Part shown: positions 7,907 through 15,452 of the stretch, in pieces
Layout of the letters: every line of letters begins with the position of its first letter
Position numbering within the stretch: the stretch's first letter is position 1
Origin: Desulfobulbaceae bacterium
GTDB lineage: Bacteria > Desulfobacterota > Desulfobulbia > Desulfobulbales > Desulfurivibrionaceae
Direction: 5' to 3'
Assembly (NCBI GenBank): GCA_003517965.1
Contig: DOZO01000026.1
Span: forward strand, 103,574-133,442
DNA length: 29,869 nt
Made by a program: the position numbers and the translations under genes
The notes under the pieces: generated by a model
What the model saw: the letters and a program-made list of their open reading frames with translations, nothing else
The model's database searches: none
Told to the model about the DNA's origin: nothing

Positions 7907-7926
7907 TACAAGCGAGTCGCTAACCC

Positions 7927-8496
7927 ATGGACTTTTCCACTATTCTGCTTATCGCCCTGGCCCTGGCTGTGGATGCTTTTGCCGTGGCTCTGGCCGCTGG
8001 GGTCAGCCTTTGTCAGGTCAATGCTCGGCAGATGTTCCGTCTGGCCTGGCATTTTGGTTTTTTTCAGGCAGGGATGAATATCCTTGGCTGGTTGGGCGGG
8101 CTTACAGTGCGCGCGCTGATCGAGAGCTTTGACCATTGGCTGGCCTTTGGCTTGCTCGCCTTTGTCGGGCTCAAGATGATCTGGGAAGCGATTCGGGAGG
8201 CAAAGGAGGAGAGCGAGGGCACAGACCCCACCAGAGGGCGGATGCTCGTCACCCTTTCCGTTGCTACCAGCATTGACTCTCTGGCCGTGGGCTTAAGCTT
8301 TGCCGTGCTGGAGATCAGCGTCTGGCTTCCGGCCCTGATCATTGGCTTGGTCGCCGCTGGCCTCACCGCTCTCGGTCTGCGTCTGGGTTGTCTGCTGGGG
8401 GCGGCCTCGCGTCTGGGCTCCCGGGCCGAGATTATCGGCGGCCTGGTTCTTATCGCTATTGGTCTCAAGATTCTCCATGAACACGGGGTGTTATAG
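7927..8496 (+). CDS. mntP: Manganese efflux pump MntP
   Basis: A 189-residue inner-membrane protein with six predicted helices. MntP exports Mn2+ and protects against manganese overload. The duplicated family motifs are present: DAFAVALAAG in helix 1 with its acidic residue, and ATSIDSLAVGLSF in the second half. Length matches the family (about 185-190). The ribosome site is poor (AAGCGAG). It is a single-gene unit, followed by a C/T-rich tract and the leader of thiC. Confidence 0.93.
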   Translation: MDFSTILLIALALAVDAFAVALAAGVSLCQVNARQMFRLAWHFGFFQAGMNILGWLGGLTVRALIESFDHWLAFGLLAFVGLKMIWEAIREAKEESEGTDPTRGRMLVTLSVATSIDSLAVGLSFAVLEISVWLPALIIGLVAAGLTALGLRLGCLLGAASRLGSRAEIIGGLVLIAIGLKILHEHGVL

Positions 8497-8580
8497 GTCT
8501 TTCTCTCCTCTCTCCCCATACATTTACATTGCATTCTAAAATAGGCGCTGGTATGGTTTTGCGTCTTGCCATCCCTTTAT
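8497..8580 (+). other. Intergenic stretch between mntP and the thiC leader repeat
   Basis: It begins with a C/T-only run (8499-8517) like the one after the pseudopilin gene. A weak promoter-like pair, TTGCAT (8529-8534) and TATGGT (8552-8557) with 17-base spacing, could start thiC transcription. No riboswitch consensus was seen. Confidence 0.25.
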
Positions 8581-8655
8581 AGCTGAGTTGAGCAGCTTGC
8601 CGGATTTTATGCCCTTCAGGGTGCAAATGAAACTTATGCCCTTTGGGTATATTTT
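8581..8655. repeat. Dispersed repeat, copy A (thiC leader)
   Basis: The 23 bases at 8581-8603 are identical to 20015-20037 (starting AGCTGAGTTGAGCAG), and 8629-8648 matches 20045-20064 at 18 of 20 positions (GAAACTTATRCCCTYTGGGT). Copy A carries an extra, tandem version of the second block at about 8608-8629 (TTATGCCCTTCAGGGTGCAA). Each block can fold: AGCTG...CAGCT, and TATGCCC...GGGTATA. Confidence 0.7.
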
Positions 8656-8669
8656 TACTGTCAACATCA

Positions 8670-8685
8670 GGCGGCTTGCGCCGCC
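8670..8685 (+). promoter_or_regulatory. thiC: Hairpin just upstream of the thiC ribosome site
   Basis: GGCGGC (8670-8675), loop TTGC, GCCGCC (8680-8685), a perfect 6-bp GC stem ending seven bases before the Shine-Dalgarno GGAG (8693-8696). It could modulate thiC translation. The TPP riboswitch consensus is not present around it. Confidence 0.4.
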
Positions 8686-8704
8686 GGTTATCGGAGAACC
8701 TGTG

Positions 8705-10006
8705 ATGAGTATTAGAGAAGACGCGATCAGGGGCACGCTTACCCCTCTTTTTGAAAATTGTGCCGCCAACGAAAACATCACGGTTCAGGGCTTGATACAG
8801 GGTGTGGCCGAGGGGACGATCTGTATCCCCAAGAACAAAAATCACCAGTTTGAGCGCATCGTTGCCGTGGGCAAGGGGCTGTCCACCAAGGTCAACGCCA
8901 ATATCGGGGCTTCTAAGGATTATCCCGAGGTGGCTCAGGAGCTGCAGAAACTCTGCGTTTGCCTAAAGGCCGGGGCCGATACGGTGATGGATCTTTCCAT
9001 GGGCGGCGAGTTGGACATCATTCGTCGGGAGATTCTGAAGAGCTGTCCCATCCCCTTGGGCACGGTGCCCATTTATCAGAGCATTGCCGAGGTAGTGGAG
9101 AAGCAGAAGAAAAAAATTGGTGAGGTCACCGTGGATCACATGTTCAAGGTGATCGAGCAACAGGCCCAGGACGGGGTTGATTTCATGACCATCCATTCCG
9201 GAATTACCAGAAGCACCCTGGAGCGACTGCGCAACCATAAACGGCTCATGGGGGTGGTGAGCAGGGGCGGCTCCTTTACCATTGAGTGGATGAGCTACAA
9301 CGACAAAGAAAACCCCATGTACGAACATTTCGATGATCTGCTGGCCATTCTCAAGGAGCATGAGGTCACGCTGAGCCTGGGCGATGGAATCCGGCCCGGC
9401 TGTCTGGCCGATGCCACTGACCGGGGCCAGGTGCAGGAGTTGATCCATCTGGGAGAGTTGACCCAGCGGGCCTGGGAGGCAGGGGTGCAGGTGATGGTCG
9501 AGGGTCCGGGCCATATGCCGCTTAATCAGATTCAGGCCAATATCCTTTTGCAAAAACAGCTTTGCCATGGAGCACCTTTTTATGTGCTGGGCCCGCTGGT
9601 CACTGATATCGCTCCAGGCTATGATCATATTACCGGTGCCATTGGCGGAGCCATCGCCGGGGCGGCGGGGGCTGATTTTCTCTGCTATGTTACCCCGGCC
9701 GAGCATCTAAAGTTGCCCAGCGCCCAGGATGTGCACGATGGGGTTATGGCCTCCCGTATCGCTGCCCATGCGGCGGACATCGCCAAGGGGTTGCCCGGCG
9801 CGATCGATAAAGATATCGCCATGGCCAAGTGTCGCAACAATCTGGACTGGAAAGGCCAGATCGATCTTTCCATCGATCCAGACAAGGCCCGGCGTTATCG
9901 GGAAGAAGGGAATTCCTACAAGGGCGACGCCTGTAGCATGTGCGGCTCATACTGTGCCATCAAGGTGTATAAGCAGGCCACCGCGCCTGACCGGTTACGG
10001 AAATAA
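8705..10006 (+). CDS. thiC: Phosphomethylpyrimidine synthase ThiC (short form; BzaF-type alternative)
   Basis: A 433-residue radical SAM enzyme of the ThiC family. ThiC converts aminoimidazole ribotide to the pyrimidine moiety of thiamine. The family blocks are VMDLSMGG, VEGPGHMPL, PLVTDIAPGYDHIT and YVTPAEHL. The C-terminal cluster ligands are Cys410, Cys413 and Cys417 (CSMCGSYC). The length fits the short clade of anaerobes and archaea, not the ~630-residue proteobacterial form. Paralogs of this size (BzaF) make 5-hydroxybenzimidazole for cobamides; the two cannot be told apart by eye, and no other thi, bza or cob gene is adjacent. The frame is open back to 8588, but 8705 has GGAG eight bases upstream and the normal N-terminus. 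The next gene starts 34 bases after. Confidence 0.88.
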   Translation: MSIREDAIRGTLTPLFENCAANENITVQGLIQGVAEGTICIPKNKNHQFERIVAVGKGLSTKVNANIGASKDYPEVAQELQKLCVCLKAGADTVMDLSMGGELDIIRREILKSCPIPLGTVPIYQSIAEVVEKQKKKIGEVTVDHMFKVIEQQAQDGVDFMTIHSGITRSTLERLRNHKRLMGVVSRGGSFTIEWMSYNDKENPMYEHFDDLLAILKEHEVTLSLGDGIRPGCLADATDRGQVQELIHLGELTQRAWEAGVQVMVEGPGHMPLNQIQANILLQKQLCHGAPFYVLGPLVTDIAPGYDHITGAIGGAIAGAAGADFLCYVTPAEHLKLPSAQDVHDGVMASRIAAHAADIAKGLPGAIDKDIAMAKCRNNLDWKGQIDLSIDPDKARRYREEGNSYKGDACSMCGSYCAIKVYKQATAPDRLRK

Positions 10007-10040
10007 TTTCGTAATCACCATAGAGGGAGGACGTACCGCC

Positions 10041-10373
10041 ATGACAGAATTTCTGGGGCAGATGGTCGATTTTCTCAACAGTACTAATGTGCCGCAACAG
10101 TTTCGGGAGGTAGATGTCCGAGGTCTTTTTACTAACCCCTGGTTCATGGCCCCCTTTGTCGCTTTTATCTTGTACAATCTTTATAAGCAGGCGATGAACA
10201 CCCTGGTCATGACCTCTCTTGGCTTTGGCCTCTGGATTTTCAGCGGCAGCAGCTACATGGAGGGCCTGGTGGTGAACGGCCAGATGCAATTGGGCAAGGT
10301 CTTACCCGTGGCCGTGGTCTTCCTCGGTGCGCTTGGTGTGGCCGTGTATTTTCTTTTCATGCGCTCCGATTGA
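10041..10373 (+). CDS. Small membrane protein of unknown function
   Basis: A 110-residue protein that I do not recognise. The start ATG at 10041 has a strong ribosome site (AGGGAGG, 10024-10030). A soluble N-terminal ~30 residues precede about three hydrophobic segments: roughly 33-50 (WFMAPFVAFILYNLY), 54-70 (TLVMTSLGFGLWIF) and 86-107 (VLPVAVVFLGALGVAVYFLF). It is an inner-membrane candidate with a short charged tail (MRSD). It is squeezed between thiC (34 bases) and the glycosylase gene (21 bases), so it is probably co-transcribed, but a link to thiamine or repair is not shown. The good start and the hydrophobic pattern support a real gene. Confidence 0.75.
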   Translation: MTEFLGQMVDFLNSTNVPQQFREVDVRGLFTNPWFMAPFVAFILYNLYKQAMNTLVMTSLGFGLWIFSGSSYMEGLVVNGQMQLGKVLPVAVVFLGALGVAVYFLFMRSD

Positions 10374-10394
10374 TTTTTTGTAAGCGTAATAACC

Positions 10395-11030
10395 GTGAGC
10401 AATCGGATTAAGGAGATTTATACCCGTCTTGTTGATCATTTTGGCCCTCAGCACTGGTGGCCAGGTGACACCCCCTTTGAAATCATGCTCGGTGCGGTTC
10501 TGACCCAAAACACCAGCTGGCGCAATGTTAGCATGGTCATTGAGACCTTGCGCCAGGACGGGTTGCTTTCTTTTGAGGCGCTGGAAGACCTGCCCTTAGA
10601 GGTGCTGGCCGAAAAGATTCGGCCTTCCGGCTACTACAATCAGAAAGCCAGGCGCCTCAAGGGTCTCTTTGCCGCCATCCGTGAAGATAGCGGGAGTCTG
10701 GAGGATTTTTTCAATCAGGACACCTATACCCTTCGGGAAAAGCTGCTGGCTGTAAAGGGGATCGGCCCGGAGACCGCCGACTCCATCACCCTTTATGCCG
10801 CGGGCAAGCCGGTGTTTGTGGTGGATGCCTACACCTACCGCATCCTGCTTCGCCATGACCTTATCGCCGAAGATGCCGGTTATGAAGAGATTCAGGAGCT
10901 GTTTCTGGGCAAGCTGCCTACCGAGGCCCAGCTTTTTAATGAGTACCACGCTCTTCTGGTTCGCCTTGCCAAGGAATATTGCAAAAAATCCAACCCGCTT
11001 TGCGATAGCTGTCCTCTGCATGGCCTGTAG
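10395..11030 (+). CDS. Endonuclease III-related (MagIII-like) DNA glycosylase
   Basis: A 211-residue HhH-GPD superfamily base-excision repair protein. The helix-hairpin-helix reads LLAVKGIGPETAD and the catalytic Asp lies in FVVDAYTYR. The Lys that gives EndoIII its lyase activity (GRKTA) is replaced by Glu (GPETA), as expected for a monofunctional glycosylase of the MagIII/COG2231 group, known in Helicobacter to remove alkylated bases. At the C-terminus three cysteines are spaced C-X6-C-X2-C, the EndoIII iron-sulfur pattern, but the reading frame stops exactly where the fourth (X5-C) would be. The start at 10395 is GTG. The nearest upstream gene is 21 bases away. Confidence 0.85.
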   Translation: MSNRIKEIYTRLVDHFGPQHWWPGDTPFEIMLGAVLTQNTSWRNVSMVIETLRQDGLLSFEALEDLPLEVLAEKIRPSGYYNQKARRLKGLFAAIREDSGSLEDFFNQDTYTLREKLLAVKGIGPETADSITLYAAGKPVFVVDAYTYRILLRHDLIAEDAGYEEIQELFLGKLPTEAQLFNEYHALLVRLAKEYCKKSNPLCDSCPLHGL

Positions 11031-11048
11031 CTGCCAAACTCTTTTCGG

Positions 11049-11077
11049 TTGACATGGGTTTCTGAAACCAAGTAAAG
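11049..11077 (+). promoter_or_regulatory. corA: Possible promoter of corA
   Basis: TTGACA (11049-11054) is followed 17 bases later by GTAAAG, a poor -10. The segment also contains nested inverted repeats (CTCTTT...AAAGAG around GGTTTC...GAAACC). Either reading is weak. Confidence 0.25.
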
Positions 11078-11135
11078 AGCTTTTGAATCTGGCGCTGACC
11101 GAACAATCCTCCATAGAATCAAGAGGCGTACTGAC

Positions 11136-12092
11136 ATGCTTACCGTGTACAAACGCTTTGATCATCAATTAAAGATCGTTACTGATAGCGGGCCTGTGCC
11201 AAGATCCTGGATCCGCATGGTTAATCCTACCCCAGGGGAAATCAGTACGGTTGCTCAGGCGACCGGCGTGCCGGAAGACTTTCTTCGCGCGGCCCTGGAT
11301 GAAGAAGAACGCTCCCGTATCGAAATCGAAGATAATTGCATGCTGGTGCTCACCAATTTTCCGATGCTGCGCGGGCCGGACATGTACGATACCCTGCCGC
11401 TCGGGATCATTCTGACCCCGGATCAGGTTATTACCGTCTCGCTGGAAGAAACCGAGATTCTGCCTGGCAACATTGTTGGTCCTGGGGCCCCTGCCTATTA
11501 TAATACCGGCAAACGCACCCGTTTTCTCTTTCAGATCCTCTACAAGACCGCCAAGGTATATCTGCATTACATCCATCAGATTAATCGCCAGACCGATGAG
11601 ATTGAGCGGCATCTGCGGAAATCGATGAACAATGCGGAGGTATTTCAACTTCTCGACATGGAAAAAGGCCTCACTTACTTTACCGTGGCCTTGCGCGCCA
11701 ATGGCCTGGTGCTGGAGCGACTGCTGCGCCTGCGAAAGAATAGCACTCTCCAACATTTGTTGCCCCAGTATGAAGAGGATGAGGATATTCTCGAGGACGC
11801 CATTATTGAAAACCGGCAGGCTCTGGAGATGGTGAAGATGTATTCCGATATCTTGAGCGGGATGATGGATGCTTTTACCTCGGTTATCTCCAACAACCTG
11901 AATCAGGTGATGAAGCTTTTGGCCTCGATCACCATCTTGATCGCCATTCCGACCATGATTTCCAGTTTCTGGGGCATGAACGTGGGGGTACCCTTCCCGG
12001 CTGAAAGGCTTGGCTTCTGGGTTGTCCTGGGGCTTTCGTTATCACTGACTGGGCTGGCGGGGTTTATTCTCTGGAAAAAGCGGATGTTTTAG
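11136..12092 (+). CDS. corA: CorA family magnesium/divalent metal transporter
   Basis: A 318-residue CorA-type channel, normally a homopentamer in the inner membrane that admits Mg2+ (sometimes Co2+ or Ni2+). A long cytoplasmic alpha/beta and helical domain (about 1-255) leads into two C-terminal membrane helices. The signature GMN lies at the end of the first (SSFWGMNVGVPF), and the basic tail WKKRMF follows the second. ATG 11136 has AGAGG at 11122-11126. The stop codon TAG (12090-12092) runs straight into the hairpin that ends this unit and the convergent trmJ. It is the second metal transporter in the window after mntP. Confidence 0.95.
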   Translation: MLTVYKRFDHQLKIVTDSGPVPRSWIRMVNPTPGEISTVAQATGVPEDFLRAALDEEERSRIEIEDNCMLVLTNFPMLRGPDMYDTLPLGIILTPDQVITVSLEETEILPGNIVGPGAPAYYNTGKRTRFLFQILYKTAKVYLHYIHQINRQTDEIERHLRKSMNNAEVFQLLDMEKGLTYFTVALRANGLVLERLLRLRKNSTLQHLLPQYEEDEDILEDAIIENRQALEMVKMYSDILSGMMDAFTSVISNNLNQVMKLLASITILIAIPTMISSFWGMNVGVPFPAERLGFWVVLGLSLSLTGLAGFILWKKRMF

Positions 12093-12149
12093 GTAACCAT
12101 CCAGCAGTACCGCATCTGCTTTATCGGCACTGCTGAATGGTTACCTTTT
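12092..12149. terminator. Bidirectional hairpin terminator, compact member of the dispersed repeat family
   Basis: Arms GGTAACCATCCAGCAGTACC (from 12092) and GGCACTGCTGAATGGTTACC (to 12145) pair with two mismatches, and T-runs flank both sides (TTTT before, CCTTTT after). The arms are the same sequence as the outer ends of the 177-bp repeat at 17570. The left arm begins on the last base of the corA stop; the right arm contains the trmJ stop codon (12141-12143). Confidence 0.75.
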
Positions 12150-12923
12150 CCCTTCGCTATGGCTCTTTTGTTCGTCCTGCCAGAGTAGCTGTCGGCAGAC
12201 CCCCCTGATAATCTTGATCTCCTTTGACTTCAGCCCGAGTCGCCCTAAAAACTGGCGGATGCTCTTCATCCAGTAATCATCCTCCCCGTTTTTTAAAAAG
12301 CCGATGGTCTGCAGCACCTCTTCCACATGGCCGAACATGGCCTCCAGCGCCTGCTTGTCTCCTTGCCTGGGAACCGATTTGGGCAAGGTATTGCGCTCTG
12401 TCGCTTCCAGGAGGCTGTAATGGAGTTCGTGGCAGAGGATAGCCACGGCCTGGGCCAGGTTGAGGGAGGAGAAATCCACGGTGGGTATGGTGGTGATCTG
12501 GTTGCAGTAGCGGAGTTCTGCGTTGGCCAGGCCCCGGTCTTCCGGGCCGAAAAGGAGGGCGACCCGGTTGTTTGTGAGCTGGGGCAGGATTTCGCTCATG
12601 AGCTGTCTGGGGCTGTTAACCGTGCTACGTTTTCTCCCCTGACGTGCCGAGGTGCCCAGCACCCAACTAAAGGGGGCCAATGCCTCGCCCAGCTTCTGAT
12701 GGTGTTCCAGGTTGTCGATAAGATGCGCCGCTTTGGCGGTGGCGAGCTTAAGCATCTTCTCGCGATCAGGCATTTCCCGACAGACGAGAATGAGTTGGCC
12801 TATCCCCATGTTCGCTGCGGTTCTTGCCGCAGAGCCGATATTTTCGGCAAATTTTGGGGAAACCAGGACGATGGCTGTTTTGGCCATCAGCTCCCGCACC
12901 TTATCCTGTTTCGCTTTGGTCAT
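12141..12923 (-). CDS. trmJ: tRNA (cytidine/uridine-2'-O-)-methyltransferase, TrmJ/SpoU family
   Basis: A 260-residue SPOUT methyltransferase. TrmJ methylates the ribose of position 32 in tRNA using SAM. The three SpoU motifs are present: NIGSAARTAANMG near the N-terminus, the ALLFGPEDRGL SAM loop and the PTVDFSSLNLAQAVAI knot segment. A C-terminal helical extension (about 175-255) is typical of TrmJ. The start codon at 12923 overlaps the rnr stop as ATGA, so the gene is translationally coupled behind rnr. The final codons lie within the bidirectional terminator repeat. Confidence 0.9.
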   Translation of the reverse strand: MTKAKQDKVRELMAKTAIVLVSPKFAENIGSAARTAANMGIGQLILVCREMPDREKMLKLATAKAAHLIDNLEHHQKLGEALAPFSWVLGTSARQGRKRSTVNSPRQLMSEILPQLTNNRVALLFGPEDRGLANAELRYCNQITTIPTVDFSSLNLAQAVAILCHELHYSLLEATERNTLPKSVPRQGDKQALEAMFGHVEEVLQTIGFLKNGEDDYWMKSIRQFLGRLGLKSKEIKIIRGVCRQLLWQDEQKSHSEGKR

Positions 12924-15241
12924 TTGCTGATATTTTTGCGTTTTCTTGTTGGCGTGGAGGACTTTTTGCGGCCTGCAGAGTTGCCGCGCGGGCGTTTGTC
13001 TGCACGCGGTGCGGCCAAGGTGTCTGTGGCGCGGGCCAGTTTTTCTTCCACGCTGAAATTTATCCGCCGCCGGGGGATCTCCACGCTGGTCAGCCTTACC
13101 CGCACCAGATCGCCGAGCTGGAAGACGGTTTTGCTTCGCTGGCCGATGAGCCGGTGGCGGCCCTCCTCCAGTTCGTAATAATCGTCGCGCATCTCGGTGA
13201 TGGGCACGGCACCGTTGACAAAGACTTCGGTCAGTTCGACAAACAAGCCGAAGGCGGTGACCCCGGAGATAAGGGCCTCGAAGGTTTCGTCGATCTTGTC
13301 GGCCATGAAATGAACCTGGAGCCGTTCAATCATCTCCCGGTCAGCCTCCACCGCCACCCGCTCCCGTTTGGAGAGAAACCCGCCCGCCTCTTCGCTGGAC
13401 ACTGTCTCGCCGCTGGTCAAAGCTTTCCCTTTTTTTTGCAGGCTGGCGGCCAGGGCCCGGTGAACCATGAGGTCTGGATAGCGGCGGATGGGGGAGGTGA
13501 AATGGGTGTAGTGGGTGGCAGCCAGGCCGAAATGGCCGAGATTGTGGGGGGAGTAGCGGGCCTGTTGCATGGTGCGCAGCAGGAGATTGCTGATGATGTA
13601 TTCCTGGGGGGTGCCTGCCGCCATGGCCAGCACCTTGCCGAACCATTTGGGCGAGCCGCCGCCCTCATCATCGACCTTGAGCCCCATGCTCTGGGCAAAT
13701 TCGGTGAATTCGGCCACCTTGAGCGGGTCGGGCGGTTCGTGAATCCGGTAGAGGCTGTCGATCTTGCCTTGTTCCAGGGCCTCGGCCACCGCCTCGTTGG
13801 CGGCGAGCATGAACTCCTCGATGAGCTTGTGGGCCTGATTGCGCTCGCTCCGCTTGATGGTCTGCACGGTGTTGTCCTCGCCCAGCACCACTATGGGTTC
13901 CGGGAGTTCAAAGCCGATGCTTCCTCGCTTAACCCGCTGCTTTTCCAAGCTTAAAGCCAGTTGGCCCATGCGTTCCAGATCCGCCACCATGTCGGCATAC
14001 TGGCCGCGCACCGTGGCATCCTGGTCTGTCAAAATCTGCTTGACGATGGTGTAGGTGAGACGATATTTGCTGCGGATGATGCTTTTGACGAAGCGCTTGT
14101 CCAGCCGGTTGCCCTGCTCGTCAAAATCAAGCACGGCGGTGAAGGTGTAACGGTCCTCATTGGGCACCAGACTGCAGAGGTTGTTAGACAAGCGCTCCGG
14201 CAGCATGGGGATGACCCGGGTGGGGAAATAGACGCTGGTGCCGCGCTGGTAGGCCTCTGCATCAACCGGGGTTTGCGGTCGCACATAATGGCTGACATCG
14301 GCGATGGAGACATAGAGCCGATAGCCCTTTTTCAGGGGCTCGATGGCCACGGCGTCATCAAAATCCCGGGCTGTTTCCCCGTCGATGGTCACATGGACTA
14401 CCTGGCGCAGATCAGTGCGGGAGGCGGACATGTCCACCTCCGGGTCAAGGGCCTCCACCTGTCCGATCACCTCTTGGGTAAAGAGATGGGGCAGATCAAA
14501 CTTGCGGATAACCATTTCGGTCTGCACCTGAATATCCTTGGGATCGCCCAGCACCTCAAGAATGATGCCGTCCAGGTTGCGCTGTCCGGCGGCAAAGGAA
14601 GTTACCTCGGCTAAAACCGCGTCGCCGTTCTTGGCCCCCCGGCTGTCCTCCTTGCGGATTAGCAGATTGTAAGGAAAGCGACTGTCCTCCGGGGTCACCA
14701 GGCCGGTGTTGCCCCCGGCCATGTAAACCCCGACCAGTCTGGTGGTGGCTCGGTTAATGACTGCGATAACCCGGCCCTCATAACGCTCCTGGCGGCGGCT
14801 CATCAACTGGACCAGCACCTTGTCGTTGTGGGCCGCGCCGCCCAGCATGCCGGGCGGGATAAAGACGTCCTTGTCGAGCTTAAGTTCGGCAGGGGCTTCG
14901 CTGGGGGCAACAAAGCCATAGCCTTTGGGAGTTACACTGATCGGCCCGGCAAACAGCTCCACGTTCTTGCGCAGGGCATAGGTGTCACGTTTACAGGCAA
15001 GCAGCTTGCGCCGGCAGAGATCATCCAGCACTCCCAGTACCTCCTGGCGGTGGTTCTTGATAGTGCCAAGGGCCACCATAAGATCAGCTGCGGAAAGTGG
15101 CATCTCCGCAGTGTAGAGTTGGCCCAGGATCTCGCCTTCCAAGCGGGTTTCCTGATGTTGTCGCGGCACCCGGCTGATTTCCCGCGGTCGTTTGCCTGGT
15201 CGGCCATGTTTGTTGTGGGCAATCTTTCTTTTATGGGTCAC
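12920..15241 (-). CDS. rnr: Ribonuclease R
   Basis: A 773-residue processive 3'-5' exoribonuclease that degrades structured RNA. The order is an N-terminal winged-helix region (about 28-95), cold-shock/OB domains (about 100-240), the RNB catalytic domain and a C-terminal S1 domain (about 640-725), then a basic tail rich in Lys and Arg. The catalytic acidic cluster is in DGETARDFDDAVAIE. The tail and S1 domain favour RNase R over RNase II. The GTG start at 15241 has GAGAGG seven bases upstream. It is divergent from the RelA/SpoT gene across a 211-base region and coupled to trmJ downstream, giving an RNA-metabolism pair. Confidence 0.95.
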   Translation of the reverse strand: MTHKRKIAHNKHGRPGKRPREISRVPRQHQETRLEGEILGQLYTAEMPLSAADLMVALGTIKNHRQEVLGVLDDLCRRKLLACKRDTYALRKNVELFAGPISVTPKGYGFVAPSEAPAELKLDKDVFIPPGMLGGAAHNDKVLVQLMSRRQERYEGRVIAVINRATTRLVGVYMAGGNTGLVTPEDSRFPYNLLIRKEDSRGAKNGDAVLAEVTSFAAGQRNLDGIILEVLGDPKDIQVQTEMVIRKFDLPHLFTQEVIGQVEALDPEVDMSASRTDLRQVVHVTIDGETARDFDDAVAIEPLKKGYRLYVSIADVSHYVRPQTPVDAEAYQRGTSVYFPTRVIPMLPERLSNNLCSLVPNEDRYTFTAVLDFDEQGNRLDKRFVKSIIRSKYRLTYTIVKQILTDQDATVRGQYADMVADLERMGQLALSLEKQRVKRGSIGFELPEPIVVLGEDNTVQTIKRSERNQAHKLIEEFMLAANEAVAEALEQGKIDSLYRIHEPPDPLKVAEFTEFAQSMGLKVDDEGGGSPKWFGKVLAMAAGTPQEYIISNLLLRTMQQARYSPHNLGHFGLAATHYTHFTSPIRRYPDLMVHRALAASLQKKGKALTSGETVSSEEAGGFLSKRERVAVEADREMIERLQVHFMADKIDETFEALISGVTAFGLFVELTEVFVNGAVPITEMRDDYYELEEGRHRLIGQRSKTVFQLGDLVRVRLTSVEIPRRRINFSVEEKLARATDTLAAPRADKRPRGNSAGRKKSSTPTRKRKNISK

Positions 15242-15452
15242 TGATATACCTCTCTTCTGCTATTTTTTGCAGAAATGGAACGTGCACAAGGGCAGAGAAC
15301 AAAATATCCTGACAAAATAAATTGATCTCTGTATATAATATGTAACTATTCCGCTTAATGTCGGAATTGGATAATTACTATAATACCTTATTCGTAAGGG
15401 CAGGGCATTCAAATTACCCAGATCACCGGACAAGAAAGAGCAGTTACTACCT
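15242..15452. promoter_or_regulatory. Divergent promoter region between rnr and the RelA/SpoT gene
   Basis: An AT-rich stretch. On the + strand CTGACA (15309-15314) is followed 17 bases later by TATATA (15332-15337), overlapping TATAAT (15334-15339); a second TATAAT is at 15379-15384. These are plausible sigma-70 boxes for the RelA/SpoT gene. The minus-strand rnr promoter was not identified; its ribosome site is at 15249-15254. Confidence 0.4.

Noticed and set aside
7750..7926. yybP-ykoY manganese riboswitch upstream of mntP
   Set aside because: No conserved internal-loop sequence was recognised, and the predicted leader is only about 14 bases.
8588..8704. A 39-codon N-terminal extension of thiC
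   Set aside because: It translates the dispersed repeat and the leader hairpin; the start at 8705 has a proper ribosome site and a normal N-terminus.
8541..8704. TPP riboswitch in the thiC leader (CTGAG string present)
   Set aside because: The string occurs in a dispersed repeat also found near cvpA, and the rest of the TPP consensus (ACCCTTTGAACCTGATCTGG-type segment) is absent.
9729..10040. An N-terminal extension of the small membrane protein
   Set aside because: The extension overlaps thiC in another frame; ATG 10041 has AGGGAGG upstream.
12824..13954. A 376-codon open frame on the + strand
   Set aside because: It is antisense to rnr and reflects GC-rich third-position bias; it has no ribosome site or domain.
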